NCBI GenBank assembly: GCA_026707735.1
Contig: JAPOWH010000011.1
Coordinates: 1 to 52,668 of the forward strand
Length of the DNA: 52,668 nucleotides
Reading direction: 5' to 3'
Source of the DNA: Gammaproteobacteria bacterium
Lineage (GTDB): Bacteria > Pseudomonadota > Gammaproteobacteria > Pseudomonadales > Azotimanducaceae
Made by a program: the position numbers and the translations under genes. Positions 44,090-52,252 of the stretch are shown piece by piece. Each line of letters starts with the position of its first letter. The first letter of the stretch is position 1. The notes under the pieces were generated by a model. It did no database searches, was not told where the DNA came from, and worked only from the letters and a program-made list of their open reading frames with translations.

Positions 44090-44744
44090 CGGGATCGCTC
44101 GGTTCCCATTGATTCTTATAGTTCGAGCTGTTGACAATCTCGCAGAACAGCCTTGCCGTCACACGAGCGTCATAGTGAGCGTTGTGCGCCTGGTCGGGAT
44201 CGAAGTCGATTCCCGCCCTCTCGCAGGCAATGCGCAGCACTGAGTGGCCGTACGTCAATACTGCTAGCGAGGCTGTGTCAAACACCGTAAAGGGATGAAA
44301 GGGATCGCGCCCAATGGCATTGCGCGATTGGGCTGCTTTCAGGAATTGGCGGTCAAAATGAGCGTTGTGGCCAGTTAATACCGCACGTTGGCAGCCACTT
44401 TCCTTTACGGCTTTGCGCACCAATCGGAAGCATTCGCGAATGCAGTTTTCCTCATCCGCGGCTTCTCGTTCTGGGTCGTAGGGGTCAATGTTTGTGAAGG
44501 CGAGAGACTTCGAGTCAATCTCGGTTGCCTTGTGCGGAATTATCGACCAGGTGTGGCTCTCTTTGCAGGAAAGCGTGTCGTTTTGCCAGTCCAAAATTAC
44601 GACCGCCATCTCAAGCAACGAATGACGATTGGGATTCAGACCGGCCGTTTCCAAATCCAAGACCACAGGCAGAAAGCCGCGAAATCGGCTGCTGAACTCC
44701 ATTTGCTTCAATTCGCTGTAACGCGTTAGCAGTGTAACCGACAT
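44076..44744 (-). CDS. rnt: Ribonuclease T (DEDDh exoribonuclease)
   Basis: 222 residues. The family opening [16 protein letters not shown] (about 20-35) carries the first Asp-Glu pair; further acid ligands lie in [11 protein letters not shown] and the DEDDh His-Asp in [11 protein letters not shown]. RNase T trims the 3' ends of tRNA and other stable RNAs. Starts at 44744 or the inner ATG 44702 are both possible; neither has a clear ribosome-binding site. E. coli RNase T has about 12 residues before RFRGF, between the two options. It is divergent from argG with 47 bases between starts. RNase T is mainly a gammaproteobacterial enzyme. Confidence 0.93.
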   Translation of the reverse strand: MSVTLLTRYSELKQMEFSSRFRGFLPVVLDLETAGLNPNRHSLLEMAVVILDWQNDTLSCKESHTWSIIPHKATEIDSKSLAFTNIDPYDPEREAADEENCIRECFRLVRKAVKESGCQRAVLTGHNAHFDRQFLKAAQSRNAIGRDPFHPFTVFDTASLAVLTYGHSVLRIACERAGIDFDPDQAHNAHYDARVTARLFCEIVNSSNYKNQWEPSDPAKNL

Positions 44745-44791
44745 ATCAATCGGAGACTGCTAGACTTGCTGAATACGGGAGGAATCGAACG

Positions 44792-46021
44792 TTGAGCGAA
44801 AAGATCGTACTCGCCTACTCCGGGGGACTTGATACATCTGTGATATGCAGATGGCTGCAGGACGTCTACGATCGGGAGGTGGTAACGTTTACGGCGGACA
44901 TTGGGCAGGGCGAGGAAGTGGAACCTGCGCGTGCCAAAGCCGAGGCACTTGGCGTGAAGCAAATCTTCGTGGAGGACCTGCGCGAGGAGTTTGTACGTGA
45001 TTTCGTCTTTCCCATGTTTCGCGCGAACACGGTGTATGAAGGCGAGTACCTGCTGGGGACGAGCATTGCTCGTCCTCTTATAGCCAAACGCCTGGTTGAA
45101 ATAGCGCAGGCAACCAACGCAAGTGCGATTGCACATGGCGCGACCGGCAAAGGCAACGATCAGGTGCGGTTTGAGCTGAGCGCTTACGCGTTGTCGCCAG
45201 GGATTGAAATTGTCGCGCCGCATCGAGAATGGGACTTGAACTCGCGCGCGGCAATGATGAGTTATTGCGAACAGCGACAAATCCCAGTTGACTTCAAGCG
45301 CGGAGAGGAATCGCCTTATTCGATGGACGCGAATCTACTTCTCGTTTCCTATGAAGGAGGAGAGCTTGAGGATCCGAATCAACCCCCATCGGAAAGCATG
45401 TGGCGCCGCACGATTGCGATCAAGGACGCACCAGACGAAGACGAGGTATTCACAATTCAATTCGAACGCGGTGATCCAGTCGGTGTCAACGACGTTACCG
45501 GCATGTCGGCGACTTCGATACTTACCGAACTGAACGAAATTGGCGGAAGACACGGAGTTGGACGAAGTGACATCGTTGAGAATCGTTTCGTCGGCATGAA
45601 ATCCAGAGGCTGCTACGAAACGCCAGGAGGCACGATTCTTCTCAAGGCGCATCGCGCGATGGAGTCAATGACCCTTGATCGAGAAGTAGTGCATTTGCGG
45701 GATGAGCTAATGCCTCGCTATGCTCAGATGATCTACAACGGTTTCTGGTGGTCGCCAGAGCGGGTAGCTCTACAAGCTCTGATCGATCAAACGCAGGTTC
45801 CCGTGTGCGGCACAGTTCGCATTCGTGTGTGCAAAGGGAACGTCGATATAGTGGGTCGCGAGTCGTCAGGTAGTCTCTACGACACGACAACGGTTACGTT
45901 TGACGACGATGGAGGGTCGTACGATCAAGCGGATGCAACTGGATTCATTCGCTTGAATGCACTGAGATTGCGCATGAGTGCACGTAAGGGTCGAGACTTG
46001 GGACAGAATCAATCCAACTGA
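44792..46021 (+). CDS. argG: Argininosuccinate synthase (ArgG)
   Basis: 409 residues starting at TTG 44792; GGGAGG lies eight bases upstream and no ATG is near. The PP-loop AYSGGLDTS is at 8-16, followed by [22 protein letters not shown] and [20 protein letters not shown]. It condenses citrulline and aspartate using ATP. Together with argD and argF at 34892-36954 it covers part of arginine synthesis, but it is a separate transcription unit about 8 kb away. Convergent with nth. Confidence 0.96.
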   Translation: MSEKIVLAYSGGLDTSVICRWLQDVYDREVVTFTADIGQGEEVEPARAKAEALGVKQIFVEDLREEFVRDFVFPMFRANTVYEGEYLLGTSIARPLIAKRLVEIAQATNASAIAHGATGKGNDQVRFELSAYALSPGIEIVAPHREWDLNSRAAMMSYCEQRQIPVDFKRGEESPYSMDANLLLVSYEGGELEDPNQPPSESMWRRTIAIKDAPDEDEVFTIQFERGDPVGVNDVTGMSATSILTELNEIGGRHGVGRSDIVENRFVGMKSRGCYETPGGTILLKAHRAMESMTLDREVVHLRDELMPRYAQMIYNGFWWSPERVALQALIDQTQVPVCGTVRIRVCKGNVDIVGRESSGSLYDTTTVTFDDDGGSYDQADATGFIRLNALRLRMSARKGRDLGQNQSN

Positions 46022-46043
46022 TAGCTAGTCTCAACCGGACAGA

Positions 46044-46682
46044 TCATTCGTCGAGATTCTTTTGCTTGAATTCGCACAGGTCTACTATCTGGCAACTTGA
46101 GCACTTGGGGCTGCGTGCGGTACACACATAGCGCCCATGGAGAATTAGCCAATGGTGCGCACCCAGTTGATACTCCTTAGGTACTAGCCGTACGAGGCGG
46201 CCCTCAACTTCCCTTGGCGTCTTGCCCGACGCGATCTTGGTTCTGTTGCACACTCGAAATATATGAGTGTCTACAGCGATAGTGGGCATTCCAAACGCAG
46301 TATTCAATATCACATTGGCTGTCTTGCGACCAACACCGGGCAACTCCTCTAGTTTCTCTCGACTCTTGGGTACGTCGCCGGCGTGTTGCTCAATCAAGAT
46401 TTGGCATGTCTTCAAGATGTTGTCAGCTTTGGTATTGAAGAGGCCAATAGTTCGAATGTAATTCTTGAGCTCTTCGTGTCCTAGCTCGAGCATCGCTTCG
46501 GGCGTGGGTGCAACATTGAAGAGTTCTCTTGTTGCCTTATTGACACTGACATCGGTTGCCTGTGCGGAAAGTATCACGGCAATAAGCAATTGGAAGGGAG
46601 AGGTATAGGTCAATTCCGTTCGCGGGTCAGGATTCTCTTCAAGAAACCTTTCGAATATTTGCTCGCGAACACTGCGGTTCAT
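46044..46682 (-). CDS. nth: Endonuclease III (Nth)
   Basis: 212 residues from ATG 46682 (the frame stays open to 46754, but homology starts here). The catalytic residues fall at the same numbers as in E. coli: Lys120 in the HhH motif LPGVGRKTANVIL and Asp138 in AVDTHIF. The [4Fe-4S] cysteines are C187, C194, C197 and C203. It removes oxidised pyrimidines and nicks the abasic site. In many gammaproteobacteria nth is the last gene of the rnf operon; here it lies about 1.5 kb beyond rnfE with two genes between. Confidence 0.95.
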   Translation of the reverse strand: MNRSVREQIFERFLEENPDPRTELTYTSPFQLLIAVILSAQATDVSVNKATRELFNVAPTPEAMLELGHEELKNYIRTIGLFNTKADNILKTCQILIEQHAGDVPKSREKLEELPGVGRKTANVILNTAFGMPTIAVDTHIFRVCNRTKIASGKTPREVEGRLVRLVPKEYQLGAHHWLILHGRYVCTARSPKCSSCQIVDLCEFKQKNLDE

Positions 46683-47043
46683 AGCCAACCCACGAGTTAA
46701 AGAGGACGAGTGATCTCGGATTATAGGTTTGCGGTTGTTGCTGAGCATGTTCACCGCAACACGCGCTCGGAGGCCTGAAAGCCATGTTCAAATGCGACGG
46801 CGTTGTCGGCTAACTTGTCTCGTCAAGTGTGTGGTTCTTTTGGGTCCTCACGATCCACTCATCCGCTTGGAGATGCCACGGACGCAGCAGAGAAGTGTGA
46901 GTGCTGACTCGAGCTTCGCAAGCTGAATAGCCATTATTTTGCAGTTTAGAATTAAAATAAATGATGAATAACCCGAAATTTGATAATATAGTTAATATTC
47001 ATGTTAATTTTCATGTACACACCATCAACAATGGAGTTACGCC
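46683..47043. other. Intergenic region between nth and the SHOCT-like gene
   Basis: 361 bases between divergent starts. The first 240 bases hold no convincing frame. The last 110 (about 46930-47035) are clearly AT-richer than their surroundings and probably contain the promoter of the 47044 gene, although no single -35/-10 pair is clean. Confidence 0.45.
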
Positions 47044-47475
47044 ATGTCAAAGGAAATTGAACAAGTCCTCACAATGCTGACCGAAGGCAAGATCAGTGTC
47101 GACGAAGCCACACGCCTTCTTGAACAATTGCAGCCAAAGCAATACAACGACCCCGCACTCGGTTCTCAACGTGATCCAAATCAAATGGAGAGCACTACAG
47201 CCGTAAGTACTAGTCGTCGTCCGACGTTTCTACGTGTTCTGGTGTTAGATGGAGACTCGGATAAGGTGGACATACGCGTGCCGCTGAAGCTTGTAAGGTT
47301 AGGAGCCAAGTTCTCGGAAATAGTGCCAGAGCCGGCTCGAGATGCCATTGCCGCCCAAGGAGTTGACCTGTCGGGCCTCGGCGACATTAGCGAAGAAGAG
47401 TTCTACGAAGCAATCGGAGACCTTCGCGTGGACATAGAAGACGGTGAAGACAAAGTCCAGATTTTTTGCGAGTAA
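47044..47475 (+). CDS. SHOCT-like domain protein (YvlB/LiaX-like)
   Basis: 143 residues with GGAG seven bases before the ATG. Residues 5-29 (VLTMLTEGKISVDEATRLLE) form the short helical SHOCT-like or YvlB-type N-terminal motif. After a linker, FLRVLVLDGDSDKVDIRVPL and LVRLGAKF, then VDIEDGEDKVQIFCE, match the repeated DxxGDKVxVRVPLxLVR unit found with it. No membrane segment is present. Function is not established; related proteins take part in envelope-stress sensing in Firmicutes. It lies between nth and the aldolase, on the opposite strand to both. Confidence 0.75.
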   Translation: MSKEIEQVLTMLTEGKISVDEATRLLEQLQPKQYNDPALGSQRDPNQMESTTAVSTSRRPTFLRVLVLDGDSDKVDIRVPLKLVRLGAKFSEIVPEPARDAIAAQGVDLSGLGDISEEEFYEAIGDLRVDIEDGEDKVQIFCE

Positions 47476-47496
47476 GGCGCTTTGCGAGTAAGGAAC

Positions 47497-48189
47497 CTAG
47501 TGCACACTGTGGTGTTTGGTTAGATAACCAAACATGTTCTCCAAGGCTCCAGGTCGCGTCAAGTCCGACTTTGCGTAGCGTGCAGCATTTGAGTTGACGG
47601 GCTTTGCTTCGCGAGCCTTCAAATGGGCTTCACACACCTTTTCCAGCAGCACGAATCGGCAGATCGCTCGCGACACGCTTGATCCGACTGTCAGGAGACC
47701 ATGGTTTTTGAGAATTAGCGCATGATTGCGTCCCAAGCATTGTGCGATGCGCTCTCCTGCGGCAAGGTCTTGTATCTGCACCTCGTCGTCATCGAAGACG
47801 ACGCAGTCGTCGAAAAAGAAGCACGCTTCTTGAGTGATAGGTTGCAATGGCCGTCCCTCCGCGGAGAAAGGGGTGCCCCAGTCAGTGTGTGTATGTGCGG
47901 CAGAAGCGATGTCGCTACGCGCAGTGAGAATCGGTCGATGGATCTTGAAGGCGGGCTCGTTGACGTTTCCCTCACCGAGCACGGTGGAACCGTCTGGCCC
48001 GATCATCACTAGATCGTCTATTGAAGCCAGTCGAAAGGGCACACCATACCTGAGCATCCAGAAGCAATCACTTTCCTGTGGATCTCGAGCGCTAATGTGC
48101 CCGTCTCCAGTAGATCCCCACCCAAGCGATGCGAATAGCCGGTATCCCCGACACAAGTCTTCAAGAATGTCCGTTCTTTCATTGCTCAT
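47497..48189 (-). CDS. Class II aldolase/adducin-family protein
   Basis: 230 residues. The fold is recognisable from GDGHISARDPQES, MIGPDGSTVLGEGNVNEPAF, the metal site AAHTHTDWGTPFSAEGRPL and a third metal His in LKNHGLLTVGSS. Members cleave or epimerise sugar phosphates, or act as decarboxylases or dehydratases; the target cannot be told. It starts 24 bases after the end of rnfE on the same strand, so it probably belongs to the rnf transcript. In related genomes nth usually occupies this place. Confidence 0.85.
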   Translation of the reverse strand: MSNERTDILEDLCRGYRLFASLGWGSTGDGHISARDPQESDCFWMLRYGVPFRLASIDDLVMIGPDGSTVLGEGNVNEPAFKIHRPILTARSDIASAAHTHTDWGTPFSAEGRPLQPITQEACFFFDDCVVFDDDEVQIQDLAAGERIAQCLGRNHALILKNHGLLTVGSSVSRAICRFVLLEKVCEAHLKAREAKPVNSNAARYAKSDLTRPGALENMFGYLTKHHSVH

Positions 48190-48213
48190 TTGCTTTGTCC
48201 GTTTCGATTGGGG

Positions 48214-48789
48214 CTAGTCGCTGGCTCTGCGCAACAACCTGTAGTCTATGAATCGCGTGGCGGCATTCAAGCACGCCAAACACAGTCCGGTAGTGAGAAA
48301 CGCCCCAACAGGTTGCTGAATCAAAGGGACAATGGGACCGAGTGTCTGCCGGATCGTGCCTAGTGCTACCAACGCACCGGAAAATCCGACCGCAGTGCCC
48401 ACGGCATTGGCAAGTGAAGTGCCCACGGGCTGCTTGAAAGCAACGGATTCAATATGTCCCAAAATCATGCAGTTGGTCACAATGATTTGCACGAACAGTG
48501 CCACCTGCGTGTAGATCGAGAATGCGAAGGCTTCCATGAACATGGTGGCAAGAGTAGTTAATGTCGCGATCACCAGCACGAAACACGGTAGGCGAATGTT
48601 GTCTGGAATGATTCTGCGAATTGACGAAATCGTTAACGAAGAACCGATCAGCACAAACGAGCTGGCGGCGGCTAGACCCAATGCGTTCCGAACGTTGTAA
48701 CTCACGGCGAGCAGCGGGCACAATCCCAGCAGCTGAACCGTTGCCGGATTTTTGCGCCAGATGCCATCTGCTATCGCGTCTTTCAACAA
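48214..48789 (-). CDS. rnfE: Rnf electron transport complex subunit E
   Basis: 191 residues from TTG 48789, with GGAG eight bases upstream; a TTG at 48804 is an alternative that overlaps the ribosome-binding site. The sequence is the RnfE/RnfA membrane fold: GIWRKNPATVQLLGLCPLLA, then IIVTNCMILGHIESVA with the membrane Cys of the RnfA/E [2Fe-2S] pair, and six hydrophobic segments. RnfE pairs with RnfA across the inner membrane. It overlaps the end of rnfG. The aldolase follows after 24 bases. Confidence 0.94.
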   Translation of the reverse strand: MLKDAIADGIWRKNPATVQLLGLCPLLAVSYNVRNALGLAAASSFVLIGSSLTISSIRRIIPDNIRLPCFVLVIATLTTLATMFMEAFAFSIYTQVALFVQIIVTNCMILGHIESVAFKQPVGTSLANAVGTAVGFSGALVALGTIRQTLGPIVPLIQQPVGAFLTTGLCLACLNAATRFIDYRLLRRASD

Positions 48790-49232
48790 TCTCCCAACTC
48801 CCAATTTGGCGAACTCATAGCTGACTGTATTGCGTTAAGTACGGCATTCGAAGTGATGGTTGCTCTCGTGACTGCGTCGATGCCATCGAGTGGCTCAGCT
48901 CCAAATCGCCCCATCCAGTTGTCCGGTTCCAGGACGTCCGAGAATCCTGGAGTTTCAGAGTGCCGAATTACGCGAGCGCCAAGAAGTTCTCCTCTATGCA
49001 CGGCGATCGCTACTAGCATTGAGCCTCCGTAGCCCTGTGACTCGACTTCCAAGAGATGGATTCCGCGTTCGCAGAGCTTCAAAGGATCGGTCTCATCGAC
49101 AAGACCATCCAGTCGATGCAGCTCTTCAAGCTTGCGGTTCCGCTCGATGGGTTCTTTCGTGTACCAATTTGCAGCTCCAATGACGGCACCAGCGGCAATC
49201 ATTAGCAAGGTTAAGGTCAAGATGGACTTCAT
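48783..49232 (-). CDS. rnfG: Rnf electron transport complex subunit G (short)
   Basis: 149 residues from ATG 49232, against about 200 in E. coli. One N-terminal membrane helix (residues 5-22) is followed by the FMN-binding domain: VIRHSETPGFSDVLEP and DAVTRATITSNAVLNAIQ. The covalent FMN normally joins Thr in an S/T-G-A-T motif; here it reads T-R-A-T, with Arg for Gly (codon AGA). The Thr itself is kept. The start overlaps the rnfD stop by four bases, so the two are coupled. RnfG passes electrons between RnfD and the rest of the complex. Confidence 0.9.
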   Translation of the reverse strand: MKSILTLTLLMIAAGAVIGAANWYTKEPIERNRKLEELHRLDGLVDETDPLKLCERGIHLLEVESQGYGGSMLVAIAVHRGELLGARVIRHSETPGFSDVLEPDNWMGRFGAEPLDGIDAVTRATITSNAVLNAIQSAMSSPNWELGDC

Positions 49233-50128
49233 CGGTTGCGCAGCGCGGTTAGTCGCGACTTCCCTTCGATTAATGGCAATGCCACGTTCGCCAATAGAAC
49301 TGCGAACGCAAAACCATCTGGCCAGGATCCATATTTTCGGATGAGCATTGTTACAGCTCCGATGAAAATGCCGTAGATCCATTGTTGTCGCGCATTGGAT
49401 GGCGAAGTGACGGGGTCCGTTGCGATAAAGAAAGCTGTCAGCATTGTTCCTCCTGCAAAACAATGAAACAGGGGCGAACCCCAGCTTGACGCGCTTCCAG
49501 CATCAAAGAACATCGCAGCAGGCAGCGTGACACCTAAGAGAACCGCGAGAGGAATATGCCACGATGCGACACGAATTGCTACTAGATATAGGCCTCCAAC
49601 CAGAAAAGCGCTATTGATCCATTCGTAGCCTTTCGCCCCAATGTAGCCCAACGATGAGTGACCGGTCAACTCAGAGAGAGTTGCTCCGCCTCGATGGGAC
49701 ACTACCTCCAATGCGGTTGCGCCTGTAACTGCATCGTAGTGAGTGAGCTGATCGGGAAAGCTCACGAGAACCGCTGCGTATCCCACCATAGCTGGGTTGA
49801 AGAGATTCTTTCCCAACCCTCCAAAGGCATGCTTTCCCAATCCAACACCGATCACGGAAGCGATGCCTGCAATCCATAGAGGTACGGATGGCGGCATGCA
49901 GAGACCAATGAGCAAACCTGACACGACGGCACTGAAGTCTCTTAGGTGCCTGAACGCCCGGGTACACACAACTTCGGTGGCAACTGCAGCGACGGTGCTG
50001 GCAACCACGACCAATAGTGCCCGCACGCCAATTGCCCACGCTGTCACCGCCAATCCAGGTACAAGTGCAATCACCACTCGCACCATGATTCCTTCAGTGG
50101 TTAGAGAAGACTTCCTGCCTAAAGCCAC
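49229..50128 (-). CDS. rnfD: Rnf electron transport complex subunit D
   Basis: 299 residues from GTG 50128, which overlaps the end of rnfC by 10 bases; ATG 50086 is the alternative, and the upstream open frame only mirrors rnfC. Multiple membrane segments, GLLIGLCMPPSVPLWI, then GGLGKNLFNPAMVGYAAVLV and the covalent-FMN motif DAVTGATALEVV (perfect S/T-G-A-T) identify RnfD. It is an inner-membrane subunit of the ion-translocating ferredoxin:NAD oxidoreductase or SoxR-reducing complex. The N-terminus before the first helix is shorter than in E. coli. Confidence 0.93.
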   Translation of the reverse strand: MALGRKSSLTTEGIMVRVVIALVPGLAVTAWAIGVRALLVVVASTVAAVATEVVCTRAFRHLRDFSAVVSGLLIGLCMPPSVPLWIAGIASVIGVGLGKHAFGGLGKNLFNPAMVGYAAVLVSFPDQLTHYDAVTGATALEVVSHRGGATLSELTGHSSLGYIGAKGYEWINSAFLVGGLYLVAIRVASWHIPLAVLLGVTLPAAMFFDAGSASSWGSPLFHCFAGGTMLTAFFIATDPVTSPSNARQQWIYGIFIGAVTMLIRKYGSWPDGFAFAVLLANVALPLIEGKSRLTALRNR

Positions 50129-51177
50129 TGATGGTCTTGCTGCATGCGAGTGTGTCGTTCGTCTTGGTCGCGCCGCGCTCGATCCTGCAGCCGTTTTGCT
50201 TTTGTTTGGTGTCGCCTGCGTGCTCTTGCTGCATTCGCGTCGCGAATGGCCATGCTTGTGCATCGACTTCGGGATTGACGGATGTGGTCCAGAAGGTGAA
50301 TTCTGCTCGGACATGCCACTACGCAAGCGCCGCAATCGTTGCATGCGTTCAGATCGAGAAGTGAGACCGAGCTAAGGGCTGTACTGATCGCCTCGTCATA
50401 CATGCGTTCTACAGGCAGGTCCTTAGGGCATGCGTCGCTGCACTTTCCGCAGCGGATGCAAGCCAATGAGTCAGTGGAATGATCTCGAGAAATGGCATTG
50501 TGGGTCGCCTCCAACACATTAGTTGAACAAGCAACATGCCCAGTAGCGCTGCTGCCCACTCGAATGCCTCGAATGTCGGGAACGATCGAGTCGATCGGAG
50601 TGCCAATTCGGTGCCACTCGTCTCGGCCAAGCACGGTCACGATTCTTTGTGTCGGCAATACTCCATCCCTTACGCACCTGCAAATCGCATACAACGTTGC
50701 AACGTTCAACACGACGATCCCGTGACTCGCTGGGTAGCTGTTCGCAGGAATGACTTTAGAGGTCAACGCTTTGATGAGAACGCGTTCTTCGCCAATTTGG
50801 TAGGAAGGTGCTACCACTGAGATTCGGATGTTGTGTTTGCTGCAATTTCGCAACTCGTTTGCCAGTATCCCTTCGTCGACGGCCAAATAGCAGGAGGTCG
50901 TATTGAGTACGTGCGCTACGATCTGAATGCCCTCCAGGACATCTACTCCGTAGTTGGCCAGTAGAGTTCGGTCTGCAGTCACATCGGGATCGGTTTCTAC
51001 ACCATTTGCGATGACAATGCGCGTCTTGGTATCGATTGCGGTTCTTAATTTGAGATGAGTTGGGTAGCCCGCTCCGCCCATACCAACTATCTTGGCTTCC
51101 TCTACGCGTTCAATAACGCGCTCGGCCGAAGTGTTGCGCCAATCCATGGGAGTAAAGTGTGGGTTCTCGTCTTTCAC
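50119..51177 (-). CDS. rnfC: Rnf electron transport complex subunit C, lacking the N-terminal domain
   Basis: 352 residues from GTG 51177, which overlaps the rnfB stop as GTGA. It begins at the nucleotide-binding domain (VGMGGAGYPTHLKL, about 31-44); E. coli RnfC has about 130 residues before this point, containing a barrel-sandwich domain, and these are absent. The usual NAAECEP block reads IANGVETDPDVTAD. Two [4Fe-4S] motifs are intact: CIRCGKCSDACPKDL and CNDCGACVVACPS. A basic Arg/Lys/Gln-rich tail of about 50 residues closes the protein. It should be the NADH/ferredoxin-side peripheral subunit, in a compact form. Confidence 0.9.
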   Translation of the reverse strand: MKDENPHFTPMDWRNTSAERVIERVEEAKIVGMGGAGYPTHLKLRTAIDTKTRIVIANGVETDPDVTADRTLLANYGVDVLEGIQIVAHVLNTTSCYLAVDEGILANELRNCSKHNIRISVVAPSYQIGEERVLIKALTSKVIPANSYPASHGIVVLNVATLYAICRCVRDGVLPTQRIVTVLGRDEWHRIGTPIDSIVPDIRGIRVGSSATGHVACSTNVLEATHNAISRDHSTDSLACIRCGKCSDACPKDLPVERMYDEAISTALSSVSLLDLNACNDCGACVVACPSRIHLLDHIRQSRSRCTSMAIRDANAARARRRHQTKAKRLQDRARRDQDERHTRMQQDHQWL

Positions 51178-51674
51178 GACGGCTCTACCAATTCAATGCA
51201 TGAAACGGGGCAGGGAGACACGCATAGTTCGCAGCCTGTGCAATGCGATTCCAATATAGTGTGTAGAAACTGAGGAGCTCCGATGATCGCATCGACAGGG
51301 CAAGCGTCTAGACACAATCCGCATCCAACGCACTCTTCCTCTTGAATTCGGGCGGTCAGCTCGAGAGGTTCAGCTAGTGTCGCATTGTCCTCGGGTCGGT
51401 CGAGAAGCTTCGTCAACGCTTGATGTGTCTCCTCGCCCCCAGGAACGCACAGGGCAGTACTCTCGCCGTTGACTACGGCATTGGCGTAAGGTCTGCAGCC
51501 GGGGTATCCGCACTGTGCACACTGTGTTTGCGGCAAGAGATCGTCCACTGCGCTTACGAGATCGTCGCTGGGAATTCTTGATGCAACAATGGCGTCCAGG
51601 GCAACTACAACAGCGGCGAGTAGAAAACCAGTCGTTCCTAAAACCAGCACCGGTATAGTCAGCGCTTGAATCAA
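51174..51674 (-). CDS. rnfB: Rnf electron transport complex subunit B
   Basis: 166 residues from TTG 51674; AGGGG lies about six bases upstream and TTGA overlaps the rnfA stop. A single N-terminal membrane helix (IPVLVLGTTGFLLAAVVVAL) anchors it. The first cluster motif is CAQCGYPGCRPYA, followed by two ferredoxin-type motifs, CVGCGLCLDACP and CTGCELCVSPCP. RnfB is the iron-sulfur hub. The open frame to 51902 is only the shadow of rnfA. Confidence 0.95.
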   Translation of the reverse strand: MIQALTIPVLVLGTTGFLLAAVVVALDAIVASRIPSDDLVSAVDDLLPQTQCAQCGYPGCRPYANAVVNGESTALCVPGGEETHQALTKLLDRPEDNATLAEPLELTARIQEEECVGCGLCLDACPVDAIIGAPQFLHTILESHCTGCELCVSPCPVSCIELVEPS

Positions 51675-52240
51675 AAGATTCCCCTGAACCCGGCGAACGC
51701 CAGTGCAATCAGACCCACTGTGATCAATGCAATAGGTGCGCCTTGAAATGCTTGTGGAACACTCGAGTGATTGAGGTTTACACGAAGCCCTGCGAACAAC
51801 ACAAGAACCAAGCAAAACCCGACCCCAGCTCCTACGCCTACGGCAAGAGCATTTGCAAGTGGAAGATCGGCTACGGACAGTGCCACGCCCAAGACGGCGC
51901 AATTGCTCGTGATGAGGGGTAGATATAGTCCAAGCAATTGGTGCAGCAACGGGCTGGCAAATCGAACATACCGTTCAACTAACTGAACGACCGCTGCGAT
52001 AACCACGATGAACGTAATGATTCGCAGGAATTCCAAGTCAAGAGGAACTAGGACGAACTGGTTGAGCGCGTTCGAGACTACTGTCGAAATAGTAATTACG
52101 CATATGGTGGCTATTCCCATTGGGACAGCCGTCTCCATCCGGTTGGATGTGCCCATGAAGGGGCACAAGCCCAGCAGCTGAACGAGAACGAAGTTGCTTA
52201 CGAGGGCCGCGCCGACGAAGAGAACGAAAAGGTCCGTCAC
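51671..52240 (-). CDS. rnfA: Rnf electron transport complex subunit A
   Basis: 189 residues from GTG 52240, six hydrophobic segments. ALVSNFVLVQLLGLCPFMG and LPLITSNCAVLGVAL carry the conserved cysteines of the RnfA/RnfE membrane [2Fe-2S] site. First gene of rnfABCDGE, 12 bases after the metG stop, so it may be read from the metG promoter. No ribosome-binding site is clear. All junctions of the rnf genes overlap or are a few bases apart. Confidence 0.95.
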   Translation of the reverse strand: MTDLFVLFVGAALVSNFVLVQLLGLCPFMGTSNRMETAVPMGIATICVITISTVVSNALNQFVLVPLDLEFLRIITFIVVIAAVVQLVERYVRFASPLLHQLLGLYLPLITSNCAVLGVALSVADLPLANALAVGVGAGVGFCLVLVLFAGLRVNLNHSSVPQAFQGAPIALITVGLIALAFAGFRGIF

Positions 52241-52252
52241 GTTGCGTGGGTT

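Noticed and set aside
49233-49463. Upstream extension of rnfG
   Set aside because: It overlaps rnfD fully; RnfG homology and the 4-base stop/start overlap fix the start at 49232.
50129-50344. Upstream extension of rnfD
   Set aside because: It mirrors the C-terminal coding part of rnfC, with no RnfD-like sequence.
51675-51902. Upstream extension of rnfB
   Set aside because: Cys/Arg-rich shadow of rnfA; TTG 51674 has AGGGG and the membrane helix begins there.
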